The notes under the pieces were generated by a model. That model ran no database searches. It was not told where the DNA came from and saw only the letters and a program-made list of their open reading frames with translations. A program made the translations under genes and the position numbers. From positions 1 to 19,019 of the forward strand of contig WRHS01000018.1 in the NCBI GenBank assembly GCA_009783135.1: a stretch of DNA of 19,019 bases. Direction: 5' to 3'. The stretch comes from Dehalococcoidia bacterium (GTDB lineage Bacteria > Chloroflexota > Dehalococcoidia > Dehalococcoidales > UBA1222). Of the stretch, positions 7,219-15,169 are shown one piece after another (positions within the stretch are counted from its first letter, which is position 1; each line of letters opens with the position of its first letter).

Positions 7219-8139
7219 TTAGGCATTCTTATTTTCGCTGCCGCTGCCTATAATTCTAACTCCACTGGCTGATTCAACTGTCTTTGTGGCCAGCTCGCGT
7301 ATTTCCACATATGCTTTATCAAGTTTGGCTTGCAAGGTCTCCACCAACTTATTCGAACTATCGAGCTCTTTTGCGAGAAATGATATTTTGTCTTCCAGCC
7401 GCGAAATAGAATTCTGACTGTCTTTGCCAGTTAAAGCTGATTTGTACTCAAATTCCCTTTGAAGCGCTTCTGTTGTTGACTGAATGGCTGAATCCTTTTC
7501 TGCTTGCAGTAGATTGGGGATATTCTTTACCTTTTCCTCGAGGGAGTTCATATATTCAGCTTTTGCTTCAGCATCGGATAACAATTCTTTTGCTTGTGCC
7601 TCGTGTTTTAACAGTTCAGCTTCACGTACCGCGCATTTGTCTGCCCATACATTTTCCTCTTTTTCGCGGGCTCTCGCCAAATTATACTGAAACTCTTCGT
7701 TTTCACGCTCCCTGTCAACCTTTAGTTTTTTTACGTGGGCGTCGTATTCAGCATTAAGCGTTTCAATGCTTTTAGCTATAGCGTTTTCTTTTTCTGCTTT
7801 TTCCAACTCAAGCTTGGCAATCTTTTCTTTGCCAGCTTCAATAGCCAATGCCAGTTTCTGAAGTTCCGTCCCAACATCATAAAGCTCGGACAGCCTGTTT
7901 TCCTCAGCAGCGATCGCTACCTGCAAATCACTGAATTTGGCGTTTAATTCCTTGGAAAATATGTTTTGCTCAACCGCTGCTTTAGTTCCTTCAATGGCTT
8001 TAGCCTCTATCTTGCCCCATTCTTCTTTTTCCGGATTAAGACTTCCTCTCTCTGCCACTTCTGCTCTTTTCTGCGCACTCCTAAGCGCTTCCATTATTTC
8101 CGCCTTTGTACTTTTGATTGTAATCTCAGATTCTGCCAT
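7219..8139 (-). CDS. Coiled-coil protein of unknown function
   Basis: I do not recognise this 306-residue protein. It has no signal peptide and no membrane segment, and is very rich in Glu, Lys, Ala and Leu. The short N-terminal part (about 1-40) reads ITIKSTKAEIMEALRSAQKR. From about 65 to 285 it is nearly continuous heptad-like sequence, for example EAGKEKIAKLELEKAEKENA and LAKELDSSNKLVETLQAKLD. The C-terminal tail leaves the coiled-coil pattern with ATKTVESASGVRIIGSGS. A good ribosome binding site, AAGGAG (complement of 8148-8153), lies eight bases before the ATG. It follows gdhA by 62 bases on the same strand, so it may be co-transcribed. A structural, scaffold or chromosome-associated role is possible but nothing in the sequence decides. 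Reality of the gene is well supported by length, start signal and terminator. Confidence 0.85.
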   Translation of the reverse strand: MAESEITIKSTKAEIMEALRSAQKRAEVAERGSLNPEKEEWGKIEAKAIEGTKAAVEQNIFSKELNAKFSDLQVAIAAEENRLSELYDVGTELQKLALAIEAGKEKIAKLELEKAEKENAIAKSIETLNAEYDAHVKKLKVDRERENEEFQYNLARAREKEENVWADKCAVREAELLKHEAQAKELLSDAEAKAEYMNSLEEKVKNIPNLLQAEKDSAIQSTTEALQREFEYKSALTGKDSQNSISRLEDKISFLAKELDSSNKLVETLQAKLDKAYVEIRELATKTVESASGVRIIGSGSENKNA

Positions 8140-8187
8140 AGTTACAACTCCTTATAATAATTTGCTCTCGAAAAATCATGTAGTTAC

Positions 8188-8203
8188 AGACAATCGGTTG
8201 TCT
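8188..8203 (-). other. Small hairpin at the gdhA stop
   Basis: AGACAA (8188-8193), TCGG loop and TTGTCT (8198-8203) form a 6-bp stem covering the gdhA stop codon. No T-tract follows on the - strand, so it is not a convincing terminator. It might cause partial attenuation or protect the 3' end of a processed gdhA message. Confidence 0.25.
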
Positions 8204-9551
8204 AGTATGCGACTCCCTGTGCCATCATTGCCTCTGCGACTTTTAAGAATCCCGCAATATTCGCACCTATTACGAGGTTGCCTTCAGCGCCATATTCCTT
8301 GGCTGCCTTAGCGGAGTTTTTATAGATGTTGGTCATGATGTCCTTCAGCCTGGCATCAACCTCTTCAAATGTCCACGACAGCCTTGCGGAGTTTTGTGCC
8401 ATTTCAAGCGCTGATGTTGCCACACCTCCTGCATTCGCGGCTTTTGCAGGGCCGAACAATATGCCGTTATTGATGAAAACGTCTATTGCCTCGGGTGTTG
8501 ATGGCATATTCGCACCTTCCCCGACGGCGATTACGCCATTTCCAACAAGGGTATCGGCGGACGCTTTGTCGAGTTCATTCTGTGTTGCGCACGGCAGGGC
8601 AATGTCGCATTTGACGCTCCATATTCCATGGCAGTTTTCTGTGTAAGTTGATCCAGGTACGCGTTTTGCGTACTCGGAAATACGCAGTCTTTCAACCAGT
8701 TTGATTTGGTTTATGACGTCGATATTGACGCCGTTATTGTCTACGATATATCCGCCTGAGTCCGAAAGGGCAATGACCTTAGCACCGAATTGCGTGGCTT
8801 TAACAGCGGCGTTTATGGCGACATTTCCTGAGCCGGATATTACAACGACTTTACCCTTGAAACTGTCATTATTGTCATTGAGCATTTTCTCGGTAAAATA
8901 ACACAGTCCGTAACCGGTTGCTTCAGTTCTTGCAAGTGAACCGCCATACGTCAACCCCTTGCCTGTCAGTATGCCGGTGAACTCATTTTGCAGCCTTTTG
9001 TATTGACCGTACATGTAACCTATCTCGCGTGCGCCTGTGCCGATATCACCGGCTGGGACGTCTGTGTCTGGACCGATATGTTTTGCAAGCTCGGTCATGA
9101 AGCTTTGGCAAAAACGCATAATTTCCAGGTCACTTTTGCCCTTGGGGTCAAAATCAGACCCACCCTTGCCGCCACCTATGGGCAGACCGGTGAGTGAATT
9201 TTTGAACGTTTGCTCAAACCCAAGGAATTTAAGGATTGATGCATTCACTGATGGATGAAGCCGCAGTCCACCTTTATAAGGTCCAATGGCAGAGTTATAC
9301 TGTATGCGAAAACCGCGATTGACCTGCACTTCTCCCTTGTCGTTTACCCAACTCACACGGAATAGAATCTGTCTTTCCGGCTCGACTATGCGTTCAATAA
9401 CTCCTGCTTTTACTATATCGGGACGTTTTTCCACGACGGGTTCTAGGGATTTCAGAACCTCTTCGACTGCCTGATGAAACTCGGGCTCGTTCGCATTTCT
9501 AGCACACACCTTGTTGAAAATTCCCTCAAGATAGGTATTCTTGAATGCCAT
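8202..9551 (-). CDS. gdhA: Glutamate dehydrogenase, NADP-type hexameric
   Basis: GdhA makes glutamate from 2-oxoglutarate and ammonium. The 449-residue length and N-terminus match the E. coli-type small hexameric enzymes. Substrate-site lysines are K93 (GPYKGGLRLHP), K117 (FEQTFKNSLTGLP) and catalytic K129 (PIGGGKGGSDFDPKG). The general acid region is DTDVPAGDIGTGAREIG with D169. The nucleotide fold reads VISGSGNVAINAAVKA followed by ALSDSGG. This resembles the NADP-dependent, assimilatory class, though cofactor preference is inferred. The ATG at 9551 has AAGGG nine bases upstream (complement of 9561-9565). It appears to start its own transcript from the AT-rich promoter region at 9593-9622. 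The gene downstream is the coiled-coil protein. Confidence 0.96.
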   Translation of the reverse strand: MAFKNTYLEGIFNKVCARNANEPEFHQAVEEVLKSLEPVVEKRPDIVKAGVIERIVEPERQILFRVSWVNDKGEVQVNRGFRIQYNSAIGPYKGGLRLHPSVNASILKFLGFEQTFKNSLTGLPIGGGKGGSDFDPKGKSDLEIMRFCQSFMTELAKHIGPDTDVPAGDIGTGAREIGYMYGQYKRLQNEFTGILTGKGLTYGGSLARTEATGYGLCYFTEKMLNDNNDSFKGKVVVISGSGNVAINAAVKATQFGAKVIALSDSGGYIVDNNGVNIDVINQIKLVERLRISEYAKRVPGSTYTENCHGIWSVKCDIALPCATQNELDKASADTLVGNGVIAVGEGANMPSTPEAIDVFINNGILFGPAKAANAGGVATSALEMAQNSARLSWTFEEVDARLKDIMTNIYKNSAKAAKEYGAEGNLVIGANIAGFLKVAEAMMAQGVAY

Positions 9552-9592
9552 GTGATGTATCCCTTCCGTAAAAGTTTTTATTCAGTGATTGT

Positions 9593-9622
9593 ATTGTAAA
9601 TGATAATAAAACACAATATCAA
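9593..9622 (-). promoter_or_regulatory. Probable gdhA promoter
   Basis: On the - strand TTGATA (complement of 9617-9622) and TACAAT (complement of 9593-9598) are 18 bases apart in AT-rich DNA. Transcription would begin near 9586, about 35 bases before the gdhA ATG. The spacing is slightly long and both boxes deviate at one position from consensus. Confidence 0.45.
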
Positions 9623-9687
9623 TTTTATAATCATTTTTTACGGGCCCAATTACGCAGCGGTGCTTTTGAAATTATTTTACAAACGCC

Positions 9688-9712
9688 GTCATGCAATGCC
9701 TTGCCGTATGAC
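9688..9712 (-). other. Imperfect hairpin in the dapA-gdhA spacer
   Basis: GTCAT (9688-9692) pairs with ATGAC (9708-9712), and inside it GCAA (9693-9696) pairs with TTGC (9701-9704), leaving a 4-base loop and a 3-base bulge. It lies just past the GNAT remnant on the - strand and is followed by GGCGTTTGTAAAATAATTTC. It could be a weak terminator of the rpsO-dapA operon. The T-run is poor, so this is tentative. Confidence 0.28.
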
Positions 9713-9718
9713 AGGTGT

Positions 9719-9862
9719 CTAAGGCTGTCGCAACAAGAGATATATTGGAGGGCCGCCACTTGGCATGCAAGTTTAGTGCACCAGCTTAAAGCCAAAGTGT
9801 TGGTACATGCCTACGTTTTGCATGTTTTGTGTTTCCATATAACAAGACATTTTTCCTTGCTG
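9719..9862 (-). pseudogene. Remnant of a GNAT acetyltransferase gene (C-terminal end only)
   Basis: The 48 codons here read like the C-terminus of a GNAT-family N-acetyltransferase. The segment SCYMETQNMQNVGMYQHFGF matches the acetyl-CoA-side pattern LETxNxxNVxFYxxxGF. After LVH there is an in-frame TAA (9773-9775), then TCMPSGGPPIYLLLRQP and a TAG (9719-9721). That last block matches the typical GNAT ending in which a Gly-Gly-Pro turn precedes a final hydrophobic strand. One base change (GAA to TAA) would explain the internal stop. Upstream the similarity ends about where dapA ends, and no Q/RxxGxG/A acetyl-CoA loop or start codon is present. The gene has therefore lost its 5' three-quarters. 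It is not functional as a GNAT enzyme. The family call is by motif only. Confidence 0.68.
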
Positions 9863-9878
9863 AGGATGATAAATTGCA

Positions 9879-10790
9879 TTACCCAATCGGCAAGTCAATT
9901 TGGTAGCGCTTAAGCGTTTGGCGCAACAAGGAGGCAGTTTTCTCATCAGCTTCGGTAAGTGGCAGACGTAACCCGCCGACACGGAAGCCAATATGGTTTA
10001 GGGCATACTTTAAGGGAATGGGATTGGAGATGATGAACAGGTCTTTGAACAGAGGCACCAAATCGCGGTGAATCTCAGCTGCGCGCTCTGCTTTGCCTGA
10101 GACAAAGCTCAAAATCATTTCCTTTATCTGCCGGCCGACCAAATGCGAGGCAACGCTAATCACACCATACGCACCAAGAGCCATCATTGGCAGGGTGTCG
10201 CCGTCGTTTCCGCTCCATACCACGAAGTCATCGCGGATTTCACCTGCGCCGCGTATGACGCGGGCGGCTTGTTCCATATCTCCGGAGGCTTCCTTAAGAC
10301 CTACAATGTTATTAATTTGCGCCAGTCTGATAATCGTATCTGCCGAAATGCTGGTGACTGTTCTTGCCGGTACGTTATACAGAATACAAGGCAGTTTGGT
10401 GCTTTCAGCAATAGTCTTGAAATGCTGATACAACCCTTCCTGTGTCGGCTTATTGTAATATGGTGCAACCAGCAAGCAGGCATCAACACCCCATTCCTGT
10501 GCGCGAATAGTGTTCTCCTTGGCCTCCTCTGTGGAGTTTGAGCCTGTGCCAGCGATGACTGATCCGTTATCACCGACAACTGATTTAATTTCGCGGAAGA
10601 GGCGGTGTTCTTCCTCCCATGTGACTGTTGGTGACTCTCCAGTGCTGCCAACCACGACGATGCCGTCGCTTCCTGAGTCAATCAGTGCTTTGGCCAGTTT
10701 CTTGGCCTGTTCGTAATCTACAGCACCATTCTCGTCGAATGGCGTTACCATAGCTGTAATAAGTCGTCCCAATGATTTTGCGTTTTTCAT
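9879..10790 (-). CDS. dapA: 4-hydroxy-tetrahydrodipicolinate synthase
   Basis: DapA condenses pyruvate with aspartate semialdehyde, the first step of the diaminopimelate/lysine branch. The Schiff-base lysine is K166 in IVGLKEASGD. Y138 (CILYNVPART) and S49-T50 in VVVGSTGESPT form the proton relay region, and R143 is the expected carboxylate binder. The protein is 303 residues from the chosen start. An in-frame upstream Met would add 32 residues reaching back into asd. I prefer the ATG at 10790 because the family's GRLITAMVTPF follows it and AGAGGT lies just before it inside the end of asd. The asd stop and this ATG are one base apart, so translation is probably coupled. It is the last gene of the rpsO operon. 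Confidence 0.95.
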   Translation of the reverse strand: MKNAKSLGRLITAMVTPFDENGAVDYEQAKKLAKALIDSGSDGIVVVGSTGESPTVTWEEEHRLFREIKSVVGDNGSVIAGTGSNSTEEAKENTIRAQEWGVDACLLVAPYYNKPTQEGLYQHFKTIAESTKLPCILYNVPARTVTSISADTIIRLAQINNIVGLKEASGDMEQAARVIRGAGEIRDDFVVWSGNDGDTLPMMALGAYGVISVASHLVGRQIKEMILSFVSGKAERAAEIHRDLVPLFKDLFIISNPIPLKYALNHIGFRVGGLRLPLTEADEKTASLLRQTLKRYQIDLPIG

Positions 10791-10791
10791 A

Positions 10792-11817
10792 TTAACCTCT
10801 CTGGTTGACCCAATTGCGGTTAACCATTTCTTCGGCAATTTGTACAGCATTGAGCGCTGCGCCTTTGCGGATATTGTCGGAAACAACCCACATCACAAGC
10901 CCGTTGGGGTGCGATACGTCACGGCGAATCCTCCCGACATACGTGGCATCAGTGCCCGCTGCCATCAATGGCGTAGGATAGAGATTGGCATCTGGGTCGT
11001 CAAGCACCTGTACGCCAGGGGCATGTGACAGCAATGCGCGCGCCTCCTCCGCTGAGATAGGCTCTGAAAATTCTATGTTTACAGCTTCGCTATGGCTGGT
11101 GAGTACAGGCACGCGCACACATGTGGCCGAAACAAGTATATCCTCGGCATGCATGATTTTGCGTGTTTCCTCCAGCATTTTCCATTCCTCTTTGGTGTAG
11201 GCGTTGTCTAAAAACATATCAATATGCGGCAGTGTGTTGAAGGCGATTTGATGCGGATATACGCGTGGGGTCGTATTCTGCCCGTTTAGCACCTGTGTGC
11301 TTTGTGCTGTGAGCTCATCGATAGCTGCAACCCCTGTACCTGAAACAGACTGAAAAGTCGTTACTATTATGCGTTTAATCGGATTGACCTTGTGCAGTGG
11401 ATAGAGCGCGACAACCATCTGTATGGTGGAACAGTTGGGATTGGCAATAATGCCTTGATGGTTTTGAATATCCCCTGCATTTATTTCGGGAACTACCAGC
11501 GGTACGCTGCTGTCCATGCGGAAAGCGGCTGAGTTATCAATAACGACCGCACCGCTTTTGGCGGCTATAGGCGCGAAGTGCCTGCTGATATCGGTGCCGG
11601 CTGAAAAGAAGGCGAAATCCACGTTGCGAAAGGAGTCTTCGGCGGTTTCCTTGACCTCATACTCCTCACCGGAAAAGAATAATTTCTTACCGGCCGAGCG
11701 GTCTGATGCGAACAGTTGCATGTCGCTTATAAGAAAACTGCGCTGCTCCAGCATTTTTATAAACTCACTGCCAACCATGCCTGTGGCACCTACAATCGCC
11801 ACCCTGTATTTGCTCAT
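10792..11817 (-). CDS. asd: Aspartate-semialdehyde dehydrogenase
   Basis: Asd reduces aspartyl phosphate to aspartate semialdehyde with NADPH, feeding lysine/diaminopimelate, threonine and methionine synthesis. The 341-residue protein begins YRVAIVGATGMVGSEFIKML, the NADP-binding glycine loop. The catalytic cysteine is C129 in ANPNCSTIQM, and the acid-base histidine is H242 in VPVLTSHSEAV. SVSGTG and INAGDI are further family blocks. AGGAG (complement of 11824-11828) lies six bases before the ATG. It sits 18 bases after dapB and one base before dapA, placing three lysine-branch genes in one transcript. The product of this enzyme is the direct substrate of DapA. Confidence 0.96.
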   Translation of the reverse strand: MSKYRVAIVGATGMVGSEFIKMLEQRSFLISDMQLFASDRSAGKKLFFSGEEYEVKETAEDSFRNVDFAFFSAGTDISRHFAPIAAKSGAVVIDNSAAFRMDSSVPLVVPEINAGDIQNHQGIIANPNCSTIQMVVALYPLHKVNPIKRIIVTTFQSVSGTGVAAIDELTAQSTQVLNGQNTTPRVYPHQIAFNTLPHIDMFLDNAYTKEEWKMLEETRKIMHAEDILVSATCVRVPVLTSHSEAVNIEFSEPISAEEARALLSHAPGVQVLDDPDANLYPTPLMAAGTDATYVGRIRRDVSHPNGLVMWVVSDNIRKGAALNAVQIAEEMVNRNWVNQRG

Positions 11818-11835
11818 ATGAGGCTCCTCAGAAAA

Positions 11836-12627
11836 TTATAGACCGAGTAGTTTTTCCAAACCGACAATCAAACCATTTTGCTTGCCTATCTCGCGGATTG
11901 CCAGCATTACGCCGGGCATATAGCAGTCGCGGTTAATTGCATCATGTTTAATTGAGAGTGTTTGTCCCATGCCGCCAAGCAGGATTTCCTGCCGCGCCAC
12001 AATACCCGGCATGCGCACACTGTGTATGCATATGCCGTCAAATTGCTGCCCCCTGCTTTCCTGTTGTGTGCCGCTTTGATTCGGTTCTATGAAAGCCTTA
12101 CCGCGCGATTGCACCATGGATTTTGCCGTGGAAAGAGCCGTCCCTGATGGTGCGTCAAGTTTGAACTGATGATGCTCCTCAATGATCTCGGCATAATCGA
12201 AATATCTGGCGGCAATTTTAGCAAGATGCTGCATCACCAGAGCGCCAATGGCGAAATTGGACGCGACTATTGCGCCGGTTTTGTACTCTTTCGCCAGCGC
12301 CTCAATCTTGCTCAGAACGTTTTCGTTCAACCCGGTAGTTCCACTTACCAGTCTCACCCCATGTGAGAGCACGACCTGTGCCAAATGCTCCATAGCTTTG
12401 GCAGTGCTGAAATCAACCACTACGTCTGGTCGTTGTGCGCCCAGCATAGCCTCAATATCGCATGACAATGGAATGCTACACCCATTCGGCGCCGAAAGGT
12501 CGCTGGTTACGGCGCTGATGTCAACCGCACCTACCAGTTCCATATCAGGCTCCTGCCTGAGAGCCGTAATTACTGTTTGCCCCATTTTGCCTAGGGCTCC
12601 GTGTACCAAGACCCTTATCTTGGACAT
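11836..12627 (-). CDS. dapB: 4-hydroxy-tetrahydrodipicolinate reductase
   Basis: DapB reduces the DapA product to tetrahydrodipicolinate with NAD(P)H. The 263-residue length is typical. The nucleotide loop is VHGALGKMGQTV (residues 8-19), followed by DVVVDFSTAKAMEH and VSGTTGL. The substrate-binding and catalytic block EIIEEHHQFKLDAPSGTA spans 147-164, with H152/H153 and K156. An AGAGGTGA ribosome binding site (complement of 12632-12639) precedes the ATG by four bases. It lies 29 bases behind pnp. Confidence 0.96.
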   Translation of the reverse strand: MSKIRVLVHGALGKMGQTVITALRQEPDMELVGAVDISAVTSDLSAPNGCSIPLSCDIEAMLGAQRPDVVVDFSTAKAMEHLAQVVLSHGVRLVSGTTGLNENVLSKIEALAKEYKTGAIVASNFAIGALVMQHLAKIAARYFDYAEIIEEHHQFKLDAPSGTALSTAKSMVQSRGKAFIEPNQSGTQQESRGQQFDGICIHSVRMPGIVARQEILLGGMGQTLSIKHDAINRDCYMPGVMLAIREIGKQNGLIVGLEKLLGL

Positions 12628-12656
12628 GCTCTCACCTCTGCGGTTGATTCTTTCGT

Positions 12657-14825
12657 CTAGAAACGTGGTCTGTTGGAGAAACCTCCGGACGGCTGCTGAT
12701 TATGAGGGCGAAAAGGTGCGTTTCCCTCCTGATTGCCGCCTTCCGGTGGAGCCAGCAAGGCGCGTCGCGACAAATTTACGCGTCCCTGGCTGTCAATTTC
12801 AATTACCTTTACTGTGATTTCGTCGCCTATCTTGACGACGTCTTCTACCTTGTCTACCCGATGGTTTTCCAGTTCTGAGATATGCACCAAGCCGTCTTTT
12901 CCGGGTAATAACTCAACGAAAGCACCGAAGTTCATAATGCGCACTACTTTACCCGTGAAAACCTCACCGGATTTAATCTCACGCGTGAGATCCTCAACCA
13001 TGCGCATAGCTTTTTTGGCAGATGCTTCATCAACGGCGCCGATAATCACAGTTCCGTCTGGGGCGATGTCTATGGTGGCTTTGCTCTCGTCAGTAATCGA
13101 GCGAATTGTTTTGCCTCCAGGACCTATGACCGTGCCGATCTTATCTTGGTCAATTACCATTTTGTACATGCGCGGTGCGTATTTGGAAAGCTCGCTGCGG
13201 CTTTGTGCGATAGCGCCCCGCATGCTTTCCAAAATGAACAAACGCGTCTCACGGCTTTGCCACATGGCCTTTTCCAGCATTTCCAAGCTGACACCTTTTA
13301 GTTTGATGTCCAGCTGCAGGGCGGTTATGCCGTCAATTGTGCCGGCAACTTTATAGTCCATGTCGCCGTAGTTATCTTCCATGCCTTCAATATCCGTCAG
13401 CACGACCCACTCGCCGTTATCGCCGGTAACCAGTCCCATGGAAATACCGGCAACAGGGGCTTTTATAGGCACACCGGCATCCATCAGTGACAAGGATGAA
13501 CCGCACACGCTGGCCATGGAAGTAGAACCGGAAGAACTCATAATTTCAGATACCACGCGGATGGTATACGGGAAATCCTCCTCCGGCGGAATTACCGGAA
13601 GTATGGCGCGCTCGGCCAATGCTCCGTGCCCGATCTCGCGGCGTCCCGGGGAGCCTACACGCTTAACTTCACCGGTGGAGAACGGAGGGAAATTGTAATG
13701 GTGCATATAGCGTTTACTTTCAGATATGCCAAGTCCGTCAAGTTGCTGTTCGTCGCGCGCTGAGCCAAGTGTTGTGATGGAAAGGGCTTGGGTTTCTCCG
13801 CGGGTGAAGAGCCCTGAGCCGTGTACGCGCGGCAACAACCCTACGTCGCATGACAGTTGACGGATTTGTGTTAGCGGCCTGTTGTTGGCCCTTGTTCCGT
13901 ACTTTAGTATGTGGGTACGCAGTGCATACCGGATGACGTTGTCGAAAGCCGCCAAAATTTCATTGTCGGGGTACTTGTCCTTTAGCTGCTCCAGTAACAC
14001 TGCTTTGAGAATGCTTAGCTTGGGTTCGCGCTCAGCTTTGGTGGCGAAATTAAGCGCATCCCACACACGTCCTGCGAGTATTCGTTCTACCTCGGCTTTC
14101 AACTCATCGTTGCCAAAAGCCGGGGGAGCCGTCTCTTTGATTTTACCTACGGCAGCAATCAGTTTTTCCTGCATGGCAATCAGTTTTTGATTGGCTTCAT
14201 GAGCAAGCTTCATAGCACCGGTGATAATATCCTCCGGCATCTCTTTTGCTCCCGCCTCTACCATAACAACTGCTGTTTTGGATGATGCGACAACCAAGTC
14301 CAATGTACTGTTTGCCATTTCAGGCATGGTAGGATTGATGACGTATTGTCCGTCAATATAGCCTACGTGGCATGCACCCACCGGACCTTCAAAAGGCACC
14401 TCAGACATACCAAGCGTGCATGAGCCGCCAATAATCGCCAGCGTATCCGGATCGTTCTCGCGGTCTGTCGAGAGAACTGTGATTACGACCTGAATTTCAC
14501 GCCGCCATGTTTTGGGCAGCAACGGGCGCAACGGGCGGTCTGTAAGGCGGCTGGTTAGGATAGCCTCTTCTGAAGGCCTTCCTTCACGGCGTATGAAGCC
14601 GCCGGGGATTTTGCCTGCAGCATACAGCCTTTCCTCGTAGTCAACGGTTAGTGGTAAAAAATCGACTCCCTCGCGAGGCTGCGGGCTGACGCATGTGGTT
14701 ACAAGTACAACAGTGTCTCCGTAACGCAACGTGACAGCGGCACTCGCCTGAGCCGCCAATTTGCCGGTTTCAATACTAAGTATACGGCCACCTATGGTGT
14801 CCTCTACTGCAAACGGTTGAGCCAT
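12657..14825 (-). CDS. pnp: Polyribonucleotide nucleotidyltransferase (PNPase)
   Basis: PNPase degrades RNA 3' to 5' using phosphate and can also add 3' tails. The 722-residue protein has the full domain order. The first RNase PH domain starts with GKLAAQASAAVTLRYGDTVV, a helical domain spans about 150-240, and the second RNase PH domain holds GLFTRGETQALSI and GRREIGHGALAERA. Catalytic metal-binding residues D484 and D490 lie in EDNYGDMDYKVAG. A KH domain follows (about 553-612, with IGPGGKTI), then an S1 domain (about 620-690, FTGKVVRIMNFGAFVELLPG). The last 30 residues are a low-complexity tail rich in Gly, Asn, Pro and Gln, ending FSNRPRF. A perfect AAGGAGG (complement of 14832-14838) lies six bases before the ATG. 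It is 38 bases after rpsO, the classic bacterial pairing. Confidence 0.97.
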   Translation of the reverse strand: MAQPFAVEDTIGGRILSIETGKLAAQASAAVTLRYGDTVVLVTTCVSPQPREGVDFLPLTVDYEERLYAAGKIPGGFIRREGRPSEEAILTSRLTDRPLRPLLPKTWRREIQVVITVLSTDRENDPDTLAIIGGSCTLGMSEVPFEGPVGACHVGYIDGQYVINPTMPEMANSTLDLVVASSKTAVVMVEAGAKEMPEDIITGAMKLAHEANQKLIAMQEKLIAAVGKIKETAPPAFGNDELKAEVERILAGRVWDALNFATKAEREPKLSILKAVLLEQLKDKYPDNEILAAFDNVIRYALRTHILKYGTRANNRPLTQIRQLSCDVGLLPRVHGSGLFTRGETQALSITTLGSARDEQQLDGLGISESKRYMHHYNFPPFSTGEVKRVGSPGRREIGHGALAERAILPVIPPEEDFPYTIRVVSEIMSSSGSTSMASVCGSSLSLMDAGVPIKAPVAGISMGLVTGDNGEWVVLTDIEGMEDNYGDMDYKVAGTIDGITALQLDIKLKGVSLEMLEKAMWQSRETRLFILESMRGAIAQSRSELSKYAPRMYKMVIDQDKIGTVIGPGGKTIRSITDESKATIDIAPDGTVIIGAVDEASAKKAMRMVEDLTREIKSGEVFTGKVVRIMNFGAFVELLPGKDGLVHISELENHRVDKVEDVVKIGDEITVKVIEIDSQGRVNLSRRALLAPPEGGNQEGNAPFRPHNQQPSGGFSNRPRF

Positions 14826-14863
14826 TTGCTTCCTCCTTGTCGGTTATTAGGATGTAACGTGTC

Positions 14864-15130
14864 TTACTTGCGCAAGCCAAGAGCTTTGACGAGCTTCTTG
14901 TAGCGGTTGACATCTTCCTTGTTCAGGTAAGCAAGCAACCTTCTGCGCTGTCCGACGAGACGAAGCAAACTGCGCTTTGAATGGTAGTCATGACCGAAAG
15001 CGGTCATGTGGCGTGTCAGCTGTGTTATGCGCTCTGTAAGCAGTGCGATTTGCACCTCGGTTGAGCCGGTGTCTCCCTCATGGAGCGCATTTTTCTGAAT
15101 GATTTCGCTTTTTTTCTGTAAATCTAACAA
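14864..15130 (-). CDS. rpsO: Ribosomal protein S15 (TTG start)
   Basis: S15 binds the central domain of 16S rRNA early in 30S assembly and contacts 23S rRNA in an intersubunit bridge. The 88-residue protein carries HEGDTGSTEVQIALLTERI, the HDYHSKRSLLRLVGQRRRLLAYL block that binds rRNA, and ends VNRYKKLVKALGLRK. The start is TTG, not ATG: homology begins MLDLQKKSEII, and GGAG lies seven bases before this TTG (complement of 15138-15141). No in-frame ATG is near enough to use. It is the first gene of the rpsO-pnp-dapB-asd-dapA run, behind the promoter at 15169-15197. Confidence 0.95.
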   Translation of the reverse strand: MLDLQKKSEIIQKNALHEGDTGSTEVQIALLTERITQLTRHMTAFGHDYHSKRSLLRLVGQRRRLLAYLNKEDVNRYKKLVKALGLRK

Positions 15131-15154
15131 ATTTGTTCTCCAGTTTTTCTTATC

Positions 15155-15169
15155 TCTGCAATTTGCAGA
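15155..15169. repeat. Palindrome at the rpsO transcription start
   Basis: TCTGCA (15155-15160), ATT and TGCAGA (15164-15169) form a 6-bp inverted repeat with a 3-base centre. It touches the rpsO -10 box and covers the predicted start near 15162. It could be an operator, or a hairpin at the extreme 5' end of the leader. Its role is unknown. Confidence 0.4.

Noticed and set aside
9626..9631. TATAAT on the + strand in the dapA-gdhA spacer
   Set aside because: No -35 lies at a workable distance and no + strand gene follows it; the region is simply AT-rich.
9773..9775. The TAA inside the GNAT-like segment as a recoded or read-through stop
   Set aside because: The upstream three-quarters of the gene is absent, so decay explains it better than recoding.
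10791..10886. In-frame upstream ATG that would lengthen dapA by 32 residues
   Set aside because: It lies inside asd, and the DapA family start and an AGAGGT site fit the ATG at 10790.
12733..13356. 207-codon + strand open frame opposite pnp, and a 189-codon one at 12248-12817
   Set aside because: Both are antisense to strongly conserved pnp and dapB coding sequence, are rich in Ser/Thr/Pro/Ile as expected from complement bias, and have no recognisable domain.
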